From the NCBI GenBank assembly GCA_037975125.1, contig CM075850.1, positions 124,581,557-124,645,556 of the forward strand: a DNA stretch of 64,000 nucleotides, given 5' to 3'. This document shows positions 12,119 to 23,955 of the stretch, piece by piece. Below the pieces are notes generated by a model. It searched no databases and was not told the origin of the DNA. It saw nothing but the letters and a program-made list of their open reading frames with translations. Positions within the stretch are counted from its first letter, which is position 1. Every line of letters starts with the position of its first letter. This DNA is from Latrodectus hesperus. Lineage: Eukaryota > Arthropoda > Arachnida > Araneae > Theridiidae. Position numbers and translations under genes: made by a program.

Positions 12119-13706
12119 GACATTGCCCAGTCAGACACAGTCCAATTGACATGTTCCTGACACCACTTTAATCATGCCCAATTTGATTGGACGGATAGAC
12201 AAACACAAACTCGAGGTACCTGAGCATACAGTCCACTCATATGTAATCTTCGGTATTCAGTAACTGCAGATATCACCTTACCAATGGATGGTGTAACCAT
12301 AGATGTCACACGTGTAAAGGTCGCTCTGCGATTTCGCTTGGCTAAAATCGCAATATATTGATCTGCTGTGTTTGTAACCCTTGGGCGACTGGCTACAGCC
12401 TTTCGGACAACTGTCTGTGTGGTTCGGAATTATTTCCATAAACGTGAAGTTACAGAATGATGGATGCTGAAAAAAAGAGCAATATCTGAGATCGACTGTC
12501 CTCCTTCAATGCACCCCACAGCACGACTGCACTCAGAATCTTCCATTCATCTTCTGGAAGTCATAGAAACACTTTATGTCTTGCAAACATATTGTACGAA
12601 AGTTTTAAGCACTTTCTATCAACACTTACAATCAACTTCTGTAACCCTTCATGAAGTTAGTATCTTCTAAGACCAGATTTTTTGCAAATTTCTTGACATG
12701 AAAGCACAATTGGCTGTTATCTAACATATTTGTATACTTCTATCTACCTCTGTAGTGATTTGCATTCTCTTCAATTCTAATTAGCTCCCAGAAATTAGCA
12801 TTTTCCTCTTGCTTAACTTTTGGAAGTGAATGTATATTCATTATATTTTAATTAAGTATTTTCTCTAATTTATTAAATTGGAATATTATACCAATTCTCA
12901 TTTTCTATTTTTAAATTTTCCTTTTATTTCGTTTAAAGAAAAGTTTTTAATTTAATTTTCTATTACTGTAAACATATTTAACATGACTTAATGGTATAAA
13001 CATTTTTTTAATTTCCAAATGTTATAAAATTATTCAAATTAATATCTTTGCATGAAATATTCTGAAAGTTTATACAAAAATTGCCTAAAAGTTATTTATT
13101 TAAACTTGCTTTGATTCATATAGTTTCATGTTTTTCATATTTATAACCAAAAAAATATGGATATTTTTCATATTCATATATATTTTTTTTTTGGTATTAG
13201 TCAGTAATTTTTAAAGAACATAAATATTTAAGATTTTATTACCGTAAAAAATCAATCTAAGAAATCATAGTATTCTATTTATTTAAATGATAAATTTGAT
13301 ATTAATTAATTTAATTTCAGGATAATTCTTAGGAAAAATTACTTGAATTTATTTTGCTGATTTGCTCACAAATCAATGAAAATTGTTAGCATAAGAACAG
13401 GGCCAAATATTTCAGAGATTGAGTACTACTTATAAATCACAATTATTGAAAATTATTAAATTAATTTTTGTTACATATAGGAAAAAAAGGAAGGAATAAG
13501 GAAACTAAATGTTTATGATGATTTAACTTTCATATTAATGTGTAAAAATAGATTTTATGCTATAATTTCAGGTTTAATGAATGCAAATAAGAAATTGTTG
13601 CTGCATTTATTTTATCAAAAAACTGTTTATATATATAATGCATATTTTAGTATATAAAGTTATACTGCATTATCAATCTAACATTTAATTGTAATTTATT
13701 TACTAG

Positions 13707-13797
13707 GAAAAATTATTTACTATGAAAGAAGAGCTAGGTTTTAATGGTGCAGAAATGAAAATTCTTTTGTTGAAGAAACCAAAAATATATACCATAA
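13707..13797 (+). CDS. MTERF3: MTERF3 coding exon 3 (one mTERF repeat)
   Basis: This short 91-base exon lies between an acceptor ending TTTACTAG and a GTATGC donor at 13798. It continues in phase 0 from exon 2 and encodes EKLFTMKEELGFNGAEMKIL and then LLKKPKIYTI, one more mTERF repeat with the expected proline. It leaves one A, which joins GT at the start of exon 4 to give Ser. Alignment to vertebrate MTERF3 in the segment after the exon 2 end is colinear. The exon is too short to stand out by length and was recognised by homology and phase. A nested mariner/LINE complex starts only about 100 bases downstream. Confidence 0.9.
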
Positions 13798-13904
13798 GTA
13801 TGCATTATTTATTTTATATTAAAGAGTTGAAATATTAAAATGTACAAGGTAAACAAGATCAGTTTGCCTTTTTTAATGACCTAAAAGAATATTACCTACA
13901 GAAA

Positions 13905-14156
13905 GTGCAGTTTATTGTTAGTCCTTGTAGCAATCACCATTGGCATCCATCACCTTCTGTCAATGTATCTCCTTTTGTGCAATCCCTTTCTGTAAAACTT
14001 GGGTTTTTTGGATGCAATGAAGTTTGTGAGTTCTTGATGCAAGTCTGCTTCATTGCTAAAGAATTTTTTGCAAAGATGATTGTTCAGGGAATGGAAGAGA
14101 CTATAATCTGATGGTGCAAGGTCAAGTGAGTAAGGAGGGTGGCAACCCACAAAGTC
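13905..14156 (-). pseudogene. mariner transposase, C-terminal part (split by insertion)
   Basis: The minus strand encodes CHPPYSLDLAPSDYSLFHSL, then NNHLCKKFF and a degraded C-terminus, the last catalytic Asp region of a mariner transposase. The upstream portion of the same gene resumes on the far side of a 2.1 kb insertion at 16260. No terminal inverted repeat could be assigned at the left end. Confidence 0.82.
14134..14144. repeat. Target site duplication, left copy
   Basis: GGAGGGTGGCA occurs here and again at 16260-16270, bracketing the LINE/SINE insertion in the mariner. If a 4-base AACC insertion in this copy is allowed, the match extends through CACAAAGTC to about 18 bases. Confidence 0.8.
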
Positions 14157-15054
14157 AGTGGCTGCCCCTGGCTGACTACGGCAGTACCAAGCATGAGCAG
14201 GGAGATGCTGCCACATATTTGCCAATGGTACGACCAACCTGTTGGCACAGGGGTATTACCAGGAAAATTCAAGATCCTACTTTCCTGATGCCCTCGGGCA
14301 TCATGGAAAAGTCATACATGTTTGAAAGGACATTTGAAATAGTTTTTCCAACTATAGACGAATGGAACAATAACATGTTTGAAACTAAAACAGGAGATCT
14401 AATCTGGTACACAGATGGATCACTGAAAAACAGCCTCTCAGGACTGGGAGTATGTGGCGTGTCACCAAGAACTAGCCTATCTGTAAGCCTTGGGAGATAC
14501 GCTACGGTCTTCCAGGCAGAAGTTTTGGCCGTTATCCACTGTCTGCGACTAAATATGAGGAAGGGCTACCACGGTAAGCGGATTCTCATTTTTAGTGACA
14601 GTCAAGCTGCTTTAAAAGTGCTCAATTCTTTCGAAATCACAGGGCACAAAGGTATCGAAGGTAATGAAAGGACTGATGAACTTGCTAAACAAGGATTGTC
14701 TTTTGCTCCCATCGGTGCAGAACTTTGTGGGATCAATTTGAAGACCGCAAAAACCAATGTTCTTAGATGGGAAAAACGAAAGATGTATGAAGCTTGGCTC
14801 AACACTCCTGGTCAAACCCACGCTAAAAGTATGATCTGTGGATCATCAGCAAGGATTACCTCTGAAATTCTAAGATGCTCTAGGCAGAAGATACGTTTAA
14901 TCGTTGGCTTCATAACTGGACACTACTATTTCAGAAAACACCACACCTCCATAAAATGGGACTGTTTCAGCAAGACCCTATCTGCAGGAAATGTCATTCG
15001 CAAGAGGAAATGGTCAAGCATATCATTTACGAGTGCGAAGCTTCTTGCCCTCCC
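14148..15054 (+). mobile_element. LINE-A fragment with RNase H domain (copy 2a)
   Basis: The plus-strand frame 14111-15076 encodes part of a non-LTR retrotransposon ORF2. An RNase H domain shows its acidic residues in order: IWYTDGS, FQAEVLAVIHCL, ILIFSDSQAALKVL and NERTDELAKQG. The segment between LKVLNSF and GHKGIEGNE is about 35 residues shorter than expected; the WVPKHKGI stretch seen in the copy at 41686 shows what is missing. The zinc-knuckle region follows in a shifted frame. Homology to the family stops abruptly at about 15054 without the 3' tail. The first 100 bases or so (14148-14260) match no other LINE-A copy here and could be 5' element sequence. Confidence 0.82.
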
Positions 15055-15057
15055 TTT

Positions 15058-15330
15058 GAGATTGACTATAGTTTAGTGATAAGATAGTATTCTTCAGAGG
15101 GAAAGATCTCAGGTTCAATCCAAGCCTCAGTTGAAAAGACATTTTTTATAGGACAGATAGTGTTACCATTTGTATATTCTGCATACACATTTGTTGCAGC
15201 GGGTCTTTGGGAATTTTCCGGGTTTCCTCTTTTATGACTCAAGAATACGGCCAATTTTCTATGAAAAACCCTTCTTGAAAAGTAACTTACGTTTTAGATT
15301 TTAAAACGCCTACAACACCTCCATTCGTTA
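15058..15330 (+). repeat. SINE-U copy (tRNA-headed)
   Basis: The B-box-like stretch CTCAGGTTCAATCC (about 15108) follows a tRNA-like head with TTAGTGATAAGATAGTATTCTTCAGAG. The body, with GGGAATTTTCCGGGTTTCCT and AAGAATACGGCC, matches the SINE copies near 53.9 kb. It lies between two LINE-A pieces inside the interrupted mariner. Confidence 0.7.
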
Positions 15331-15369
15331 GGCTGCTCCTTACACGGTATCAAAACATTCGCACAGGCA

Positions 15370-15480
15370 GATGAGCATGCAGAATGAAGAAACACATAGA
15401 CAAACACCCATTGCTCAACAGTGTCTGGAATCAAACCCGGGATATTCTACTTCAAAGATCACTCACTATGCAATAATTAG
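15370..15480 (-). repeat. tRNA-headed SINE fragment
   Basis: The reverse strand carries GGGTTTGATTCC (B-box-like, near 15430) preceded by a tRNA-like head including GCATAGTGAGTGATCTTTGAA. It is short and degraded, and its family is uncertain. Confidence 0.5.
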
Positions 15481-15546
15481 ACTATGATTTACGATTGTAT
15501 ATAATGTTCCTATTTTGAACGTTATAATGAGGTATTGAATTCTATA

Positions 15547-15690
15547 CAATGGATTATCGGTTAACGAACATAATACTTTACAAGATTATGTTCGCTATTT
15601 GAATTGTTCGTCAACCGATCATTGATTTATCACAGATTTTTTTGTAAAATCCATAAATTCGTTCTCGAAGCCCTAAAAATGAAATTAAAA
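15547..15690 (-). mobile_element. Tigger-like MITE terminal fragment
   Basis: ATGGATTATCGGTTAACGAA, followed by CATAATACTTTACAAGATTATG, matches the reverse complement of the right end of the element at 46114-46851. It extends inward through CTATTTGAATTG and a T-rich stretch. Only about 140 terminal bases remain. Confidence 0.75.
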
Positions 15691-15795
15691 AAAGAATGTA
15701 TAATTTCTTATTAAGTTTATAAAAAACATAATACAGACATATAAAGTCTTTCATATATAAAGTGATTAATATGTGATTAATAGACATATAAAGTG

Positions 15796-16259
15796 ATTAA
15801 TATATATGAAGCTTGGTTCAACACTCCTGATCAAACCCACGCTAAAAGTATGATCTGTGGATCAACAGCGAGGATTGCCTCTGAAATTCTAAGATGCTCT
15901 AGGCAGAAGATACGTTTAATCGTAGGCTTAATAACTGGTCACTACTATTTCAGAAAACACCTGCATAAAATGGGACTGTTTCAGCAAGACCTTATCGGCA
16001 GGAAATGTCATACGCAAGAGGAAACGTATATCATTTACGAATGCGAGGCTCTTGCCCTCCCTAGATTAACTTCTTTAGGCATTATCCATACTAGAGAGTT
16101 ACACCTAGACTCCATCAAAGGGTTATCAGACTTTATTAATAAAGTGGGTGACCTGAGCAACTGGAACTAGGAAACATTGGGTTTGGAGTTAATAGTACAA
16201 AATGCTGATAAAAGCAGATGGTGCCCAATGACATACAAACCCAAATCTAAGAAGAAGAA
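15796..16259 (+). mobile_element. LINE-A 5'-truncated 3' end (copy 2b)
   Basis: The fragment starts at TATGAAGCTTGG and runs through the zinc knuckle C-x2-C-x8-H-x4-C region (with a small deletion, CHTQEETYIIYEC, that removes the His) to SNWN-stop, the 3' untranslated region and an AAG tail ending next to the right target duplication. The frame at 15793-16170 encodes 125 residues. It overlaps in family coordinates with copy 2a, so the two are not simply one element split by a SINE. Confidence 0.85.
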
Positions 16260-16750
16260 GGAGGGTGGCACAAAGTCTCCCAACCTAGTTGCTGTATAGT
16301 ATTCCTGGCCACCTGCACAAGATGTAGCTTTGTGTTATCAGCCAAGGTCAGTACACCCTTGCAATTAACCAGTGCTGGCTGTTGCATCATTGCTGGAAAT
16401 ACTGGTTTGCAATGACGGTTTGGCTCGTTGATAGCAGTTCATAGTGATCCACTTGACAATGAGTCCACCAGACACCATCTTCATGACAGAGGAACAAATC
16501 TCCCAATCTGTATTTGTGAAACTAATGCCTTGTCATATGTTCATTCACAGCACTTGACCTGTTCTGTGACTTGATGCCACAGCAGTTGATAAGCTCACTT
16601 TGAAGTCATATGGCAAACAATACAGTCTGAGTTCCTTTGAAATGTCCATTTCTCCTCACTACTGTAGGAATTATGATTACACAATGTGCGCAGTGCACTG
16701 GCTTTCATAACTATGATATTCTTACTCTCGACTGACTGGTATTGCAACCA
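16260..16750 (-). pseudogene. mariner transposase, middle part (split by insertion)
   Basis: Read on the minus strand, this encodes degraded mariner sequence such as ALVNCKGV...DN.KLHL and IQQLGWETLCHPP, which runs straight into YSLDLAPSDY at 14130 once the insertion is removed. Frames are broken throughout. The right end of the element was not resolved and is somewhere near 16750. Confidence 0.72.
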
Positions 16751-17240
16751 TATAAGACACTAATTTTCATTCTTATTCTCACTTCATTCAATGACAATTC
16801 AAAAATGGCAAGAACTTTCTTGTTTACCTTAAATTTAAATTTCCTTATTGCTGACTACATGTTTATTGTAATTTTCTACCTTTTGAAATATTAAGATATT
16901 TTACTCAGTTTATTTTACTTGATCTGTTTCATTATATTGCAATTTCCCAAGTGAAAGTTTAGTTATGATAAGTATGGAATTAGATTAATTCATATAGAGT
17001 TAAAGCTTCATTATATAATAAAATGGCAGTTGGCCAGTTGTTATTATGGAAATTTCATAACTTTCAATTTTAAGATATCCAAAACTTTATATATTTTTTG
17101 GAATTTTATTGACGAGTGAAAAACGCTTTATCCCAGATTTTTTAATTTCATTATTCTTACAAATGGAAAACAATATATTAATGTAGTTTATTAAATTAAT
17201 TTTATATGCAATGTTTTACTTTAGTCATATTTAGTTTAAC

Positions 17241-17283
17241 AAGTTCAATTTATGAGGAATAAAAACACTCATAAATTGAACTT
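17241..17283. repeat. Perfect 16-base inverted repeat
   Basis: AAGTTCAATTTATGAG (17241-17256) and its exact complement (17268-17283) enclose an 11-base A-rich loop. It is a candidate hairpin in intron 3; function is unknown. Confidence 0.85.
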
Positions 17284-20200
17284 AATTTCAGCTTGAAACC
17301 CTGTCTTATTTGTGTTGAGATAAATGTTGAATATACACTTACAGAAAGATAGTGAAAATGAACATTAACGAAACATTAATTCATGTTTCTTGAAAATTTC
17401 AAAAACAATTTATCATATATCGGAATATTAACATATTAGAAAAGCATATGTAAGACAAAAAGGGGAGTTATTTTTATTGCAAAAGTGTAAACAGAAACTG
17501 TATTTGAATTGAATGCTAATTATTTATTATTTGAAATAAGAAAGAAAACATGCATTTTTTAAAATTTACTGTTAATATTTGGATTCTTAAATTTATTATC
17601 TGACTCAAAGTGAAGGATCATTTCAATATTTTGTCAATTAACAGTTTATTATTTTTTGAGTTTTGAACAATATTATTTAAATCTTCAATATCTTATAATT
17701 TTGGGTGCTTAGTTTAGTTTTAGTATGCTATTTTTATTAAAAAGATTTCACAATTGATATAACTTATAAATTTGTATCACATGATGCTTTCAAGAAAATA
17801 GAATACAGTTCATATTTGAAGTATAAAAAAGTTTTCTTCAACATTATATCATTTTTAAACATCTCTGTAATTATATTTATATTATTATATTTGAAGACTT
17901 ATATTTTACAATTAGTATTTTCATAATAATTGGTTACTTTTCTTCCTTTAGTTTTAAATAAATAGTTTACATATAATAGTTTAATAGTTTACAAATTACT
18001 ATCAAAAATATATTTTTCTGAAATTTATATGTTAATTACCTGTTAAGAGATTTACTGTTGTTTATTTTAGCATTTTTAAACATATATGAGTAGCATTTTC
18101 TGAATGAATGAGTGATTAATGTCATTTTTCCTTATGGTGTGGATTTCATTGTAGACATACCAAATTTATCTTCATAACTAAAAAAATATGATTTAACTTT
18201 ATTATGCTATCTATAATTAAATATCATCTTGTATGTATCACTTAAATTTATTCGCGTGGAAAATTAATGAAGAACTATAATTTAAATTGGAAATTGTAAT
18301 ATTTTATTTAACAGTAATTACACAAAATAATTTTTCTAATTGATTCCTTTCTTTTTTCTAATTTTTACATTCCTCAATTTATAATATTTTTTAAGTTCAA
18401 CTAGAAATTATTTTTTAGAATCTTTTTTAATTATCTTGTGAGAAAGTGAAATATTAAATGAAAGAATTATCTAACAATTAATTTATGTTTTTAAATCTTA
18501 AATATTTGTTGTCACATGGTAAAAAGATACAAATCATAATAGATGTTACAAAATAATTTTATGCAATTATGTTTTAAAATAGTAGTTATGATTTTAAACT
18601 ATTTGTTATGTTTATATTTTGTTTGGAAAATGTAACTCAAAATTTTTACTCTGGAATGTTTCTGCATTACATTTGGATTCTGATATTTAATTTCTGATTC
18701 AAAAGAAAATGTTACTATCAATAAATTTTAAGCCTGCCATACATGGTACAATTCTCAGTTTGGATTTTTCAAGGGATTAGAAAGTAATTAAGCACATACA
18801 TGATACATCTGTTGTATTTCAAATTCTGCTTGCGAGAGTAATGGAATCATATCTGAAAGAAAAAAGTTACTTTTAAGGGTGCCATTTTTCAACACTTATT
18901 ACTGTTGTCTTAAAATGTATGTCTTGTGAATTAAAAACAAAAATCGCCTAAAATTTCTTAAGTTAAAAAAGTTATTTAGTTAGTTTTATGAATTGGTGAA
19001 CTTAAAAGTCATTTTTAGTTTTCATTGCTTCACTCACTTGTCTTCTTGTAATTGCTACTATCAAGTTTTAATTAATATTTTATGGCATATTTTACACTAT
19101 TCTTATTTATCAGAAATATTTTTTAAAATATTATCTTAGCTTAAGCATGAGTAAATTAAGCACAGAAATATTGCTGGCTGTTGACTGGGTTATGATGATG
19201 CAGCAAAAATCTCTTTCACATCTTAATTTGAAGAAAGAAATACACTCAGAATATAAGAATTTCTTAAATTATATTAAGATGGATAAAGAATTGTAGAAAG
19301 TTTATTGGATAAGGTTTAGTTATAAAAAGGAACATATTCATGCCTTTTTTAAGACCTTGTGAACTATTGAATGCGATTTTATGCTTTCTGGCAGCAGGTA
19401 GAATGTGTATGAAGATTTAAAATTAACAATTATTTTTCCTAACTTTGGTACAAATAATACAGAAAATATGAGTCAATTATAAAATTTTTCCATAAGAAAT
19501 ATATGAAAATAAAATTAATTCTTAAAATCATTTATAGATTTATTAAATTATAGTTACTATAAAAGATTTAAAGCTCTAAATTGGATTGAATTAATTGAAT
19601 TTAATTTTCTTATGTTTTTTCATTTAATTAAAACAAAGTAAGGTGATAATCACTTAGCTTAAATGGAATTAATTATGGAAAAAAATTAATGCAATTCATA
19701 AACTGAATTATGTTTTAGGTTTTAATACAAGGAAAATCAAATATTTTAAGCATTCATCATATTTATTTATAATATTTAATTGTAGGAACATTTAATAAAC
19801 CTGGTATGAACATATAATAAACATAAAAAAATTCTCCGATGTATAGATATAATTTTTATATATTTTTTATTTGATTGTTATTGTCAATGATCATAACTTG
19901 CTACAAGTAAGATTCATCTTTGTATGTTTCTGTGAATTTTAGTATTATTTGATTTATAGACAATTTAACAAATAAAACGGAAACTGTTAAGTTTCAGTAA
20001 ATATTATTTTCCCAAGTGTCACTAAAGATACTTTATGACCCTATGGAAAGAGACATGCAACAGCAGGTAATTACTGTTTACTTCTGGTAATTAGCCCCAC
20101 ATTGAAAGAAAAATCAGAGCTTGTTTGAATTTTCTTCAACCCATCAAACTGCTCTCACACATGGTATGATTTTCTAGTGTCAAACAGATACAAACAGAGA

Positions 20201-21458
20201 AATGTATCATGTTTGTTGGGATTTACGGGTAATCAAAATTTAATATTAATCTTAAATATAATCAAAAATTAATATTTTCTTTGTTTATTAATAAAATAAA
20301 ATGTAAAATTAACATAATATTAATGCAAGTTTATATTTAAAAAACTTAAAAATAAATGCATAGTTGATTAATTTCATAAGTATGTCTACTAATGTAAAAG
20401 AATAATTTATTGATAACTTAAATTTTGAAAAAAATTAAGTGAGTATTTTTTAACATTTTAAATTAAATTTATATCCAAAAAACAAAATTTTTCCATACTA
20501 TATTAATATGTTGCTCTAATTCATTTTTTAAAACACATTGTTATGGACATAAATTTTCTTATAAATTTTACTACAAAGATTTTCTTTTTAGTTAAGACTT
20601 GTGATCAAATTGATTAATCAATTAAATTTTATTTGAATATAACCACTATATATATTGTTCTATGTTTGTATAAACAAATAGTTTTATGTATATATATTTA
20701 TAATATACATATATGTAACATTAAAAAACTTTTAAAAAAACTCTTCAATTGAAAACTGTTTGCATAAAAATTGAAGTAATTTAGCTTTTTTAGCATTTTA
20801 GTTTATTTCTGAAATAGTGCAAGCTTTTTCTCTGTTTTTGGAAAAAAATTATTATAACCTTCGTCCTTATTCATTCTAAATTTACTTACAGATCTTTTAA
20901 AAGTTAACCACAGACATTTTTCATTTTTACTATTTTTTATTTGGTTTTAATGCTTATAGGATATTTTTATGGACAATATGCTGATATTTCTCTTTTATTG
21001 CATCAGATATATTGAAATTATTAACACATATCATTATATTCATATTGTATCCTTTGTGTGAATAATTTACATTTCTACTTTTGATGATTTATATTGTTAT
21101 CTCTCTCTTGTATTTCATATATTTAATAGTCAAATATTTTAGAAACGACATCTCGCTTAATTTATTTTAAAATCGCTTTTTATTTCTTATAACTTTCTTT
21201 TTCTTTATGTGCAACACAATTTCAGTAAATATATTTTACCATAGAAGAAATAACATGTTTTGTTTTAGTGTATAGAAAGATAATACTGTTTTTATTTCTT
21301 GTTTTATTATGTTTTATTTTCAAACAAAAAAGAAAATATATTGTTCTATGCTTTAATAGATTACTAATATTTTTCTTAATAGAATATGTTATTCTGATGA
21401 AATTATTATGTGCACATTTTAATTATTATGTAACACTTCTGCAAAATGTTTTTTCTAG

Positions 21459-21736
21459 GTAGAACAGATTTGATAAAAAGATTTCAGGTTGTTCACAATG
21501 ATATGGGTATTTCTCACGAAACAATTTCGGAATTTCCTGGTGTTTTATTGACTCGTCACTTTCTGTTGAAACAGAGACATTTGTATTTGGTTCATCTGGG
21601 CCTAGCTCAGTATGATCCCAAGGAGCCTATGTATATATCTTTAGAGGATTTTGCTTATACTACAGACAGTGTATTTTGTGAAAAATGTGCTAAAACGTCT
21701 GTTGAACAGTATAATGAATTTTTACGAACACTTTAA
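21459..21736 (+). CDS. MTERF3: MTERF3 coding exon 4 (C-terminal repeats and stop)
   Basis: The 278-base last exon follows an acceptor TTTTTTCTAG. With the A left from exon 3 it begins Ser-Arg-Thr-Asp and encodes the conserved C-terminus, including RHLYLVHLGLAQYDPKEP and YISLEDFAYT, ending EFLRTL and TAA at 21734-21736. The RHL(Y/F)L...LG.AQYDP..P.YISL block is the most diagnostic part of MTERF3 and separates it from MTERF1, 2 and 4. Summed exons (62+685+91+278) give 1116 bases, or 371 residues plus stop; human MTERF3 is somewhat longer, mostly in the poorly conserved N-terminal region. No frameshift or internal stop was seen across the gene. Confidence 0.95.
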
Positions 21737-21760
21737 TTTTGTTTTAAATTTTTTGTGTAT

Positions 21761-21766
21761 AATAAA
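21761..21766 (+). terminator. Polyadenylation signal of MTERF3
   Basis: A canonical AATAAA lies 25 bases after the MTERF3 stop codon, in AT-rich sequence. This would give a very short 3' untranslated region. Further AT-rich hexamers downstream could also be used. Confidence 0.6.
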
Positions 21767-22819
21767 ATTGTAATATAGTTTATTATGAAACACATTTTTA
21801 TTACTTAAAACGAGTTCCATCATATACACACTTACATGCTTATATGTACATATATTCAGTCTAATTTTTCAATTTAAATTAAAAATAACTTAAATGATAA
21901 ATTTAAAAATTTAACTGAGTTGTTCAATCATGTGATTATGTGCCAAACTGTGTGTTATAAAAGTAAAAAAGGATTATTTTTGGGACATTTAAAAAGTACA
22001 TGTACAAATGTATAATAAATGGGGCATCTGATCTATATCTATTTTTCTCTACCCTCCGTGGTTACACATTTCTGACAAATTTAGAAAACAAGAAAAAGCA
22101 ATTTTGCTTCTATTTTAGACAATTTTTCAAATTCATTTTTACTATTTTGTTTTAGTAAGCAATTAATGCTTGCTAAATAAGAAATATTAGATTTTTACTT
22201 AAATATTTGTTTAATATATATGTATACATTCATAACTGAACCAATATACATTTATAATTTTTACTGTTAATTTAATAGAAGTCACTGTCCAGCAACCAAT
22301 AATTCTCTATTTGCTCCATAATTGGATAAATTTTCGACATTCATCCAAATCTCAATTTATGATTCTACTAAGCAATTGAATAACTTCAAAAATATTTGGA
22401 TATTCTGCCACCATTATTTATACTGTTCAGTTACCAAATACATTTTCAATATTTGATTTTGAAAATAAGCAAACATTGAAATTTTGCATCATTATTTGTT
22501 ATTTTTAATTTTAAGATACATTTCTAGATTGATTAATTTTAATTACAGTGGATTATCGGTTAACGAACAGTTTGGACAGCGAACAAATCGGACAACGAAC
22601 ACTCATGAAAGATTTTTGTGTTCGGACAACGAACACATATTCAGATAATGAACTAAAACGGATTATAACAATCATTTCTCGACTTTCCGAGCATAATCTG
22701 CATGGTTGCCAAATCCAACGGACCAAATATCGTTTTTGATTCTCTCCTGAATTGTGTTACTTGCCTATCAAACTTTTAAACTCTATATTGGAAGAAAAAA
22801 TTTTTTCCAACAGAATTAT

Positions 22820-23955
22820 GTTGATTAAGATCCATAATTCAAGAGAGGGCCATAATTTTTTGGGAAAAAATCATTGGAGTCCTTGGATGTCTTTCATTCT
22901 GGAATGAAGTCAAACAAGACCTGACTAGAAATCTAAAAACCCAGAAGGTTTTCTGCTGGAAGCTTTTCAGTTAAGAAATTCTCTTGATTTAAAGCATGAA
23001 CCAGAATTCCGTTCCACTCCAAAATCCAATACATTTTCAATCTTTCTGTATTAATATTGACCTGGGTCAAAGTAATACTGACGATTCTATTCTGAGAGCC
23101 CTCGCCTTCGAAGTACTAAGCATTTTTTACCGCGAACCAGAGTGGAATCGAATCTTTACCGATGGATCTGACCTGTTTGATGGCTCAAACGCAGGTCCCT
23201 GAGTTTTCTCCGAAATGTTATCTTTTTATATTTCTGGGTACTGTGTTCGAGGTACTGTGTTTGACGGGGAAATCGCTGCATTCCGCTCAGCTGCCATGCC
23301 ATTTGGAAAAATTCACAAGAGCATTTATCCTTAATGATTCCCGGGCAGCTCTGATGGCTATCGTTTCAGATAAAGATCCTATAACTCCGGACGTATTTGA
23401 TTGTCATTATCTGTAAAAATTGGCATTACTCGAGAAATCCATAGTCCTCCAGTAGGTTCCTGAAGTTTCAGATATTGAAAAAGCTGACTTCCTGGCTAAA
23501 ATGGGTGCTTTAATCACGCAGAATATATTTCTCGCCCAATGCCCTTCCATACTATTAAAAACCTTATTGAAAGATCTATCAAAATACGAGCTCGCGGGAA
23601 GAACTCTATCATCGTATTTCTCGTAAGTCCAGGAAGAATGATATTACGAATTTGTGCAACGGCCTAAGGCGTGCAGTTGTAGCTGAATTCCGCTTTACCA
23701 CTGGACATGACTGCCTTGGAAATTATCTCCATAGATTCCAAATTGTTCCATCTTCTGTATGCATTGTGGAGAGGTGATGGACTCTGCTCATTTTATCCAC
23801 CTATCTGCTCCGCGCAAGATTTTTCTCGCAGTGTTACTGAGCGATAGAGACATCTTAGATTAATTGACTGACCCTGTTAAAGCTGTTTGTGTTTTTTCCA
23901 TTTTTATTCTTTTCTTTTTTGCTGTGACTGTTCATAATCTTCCATTAAAAAAAGT
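22820..23955 (+). mobile_element. LINE-B fragment (RNase H and zinc knuckle), degraded
   Basis: Plus-strand blocks of a non-LTR retrotransposon, broken across frames: RIFTDGSDLFDGSNAGP (first RNase H Asp), AFILNDSRAALMAIVSDKDP (third acidic residue) and, in another frame, IEKADFLAKMG (last acidic block). A C-terminal part around 23690-23830 matches the minus-strand copy at 60810-61020. It inserted into the Tigger-like element and ends in an A-run near 23946. It is 5' truncated and inactive. Confidence 0.78.
22996..23416 (+). pseudogene. RNase H domain remnant of LINE-B
   Basis: Two overlapping open frames (22996-23202 and 23162-23416) cover the RNase H domain, joined by a frameshift near 23200. 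The conserved Asp of FTDGS and the Asp of NDSRAAL are intact; the glutamate block between them is distorted. This is transposon coding sequence, not a host RNase H. Confidence 0.75.

Larger units (their letters stand above)
10436..12834 (-). mobile_element. Tc1-like DNA transposon carrying a nested mariner
   Basis: Terminal inverted repeats are readable at both ends: the left end from 10436 contains ACTTCCAAAAGTTAAGCA and the right end (about 12811-12834) contains TGCTTAACTTTTGGAAGT. Each end is flanked by TA (10434-10435 and 12835-12836), the usual Tc1/mariner target duplication. The minus strand between 11900 and about 12700 encodes a broken Tc1-type transposase with the first catalytic Asp in FTDESRF, then IRIWREQGTRNQPQNI. 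The sequence stops at about TAVRYRDE, where the mariner begins, and the downstream catalytic half is missing, so a deletion accompanied or followed the second insertion. Confidence 0.82.
6935..13706 (+). other. MTERF3 intron 2
   Basis: A 6.8 kb intron with a GTAAGT donor and a TTTACTAG acceptor. It contains a TA array near 7087-7162, a short direct duplication near 7749-7817, a minus-strand LINE-A derivative (9276-10091), and a Tc1-like element carrying a nested mariner (10436-12834). The rest is AT-rich, without recognisable content. Confidence 0.75.
13798..21458 (+). other. MTERF3 intron 3
   Basis: A 7.7 kb intron. Its first 3 kb is a broken mariner invaded by LINE-A, SINE and Tigger-like pieces (13905-16750). 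From about 16760 to 21458 it is plain AT-rich sequence, in which I see only a perfect 16-base inverted repeat at 17241-17283. Confidence 0.75.
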
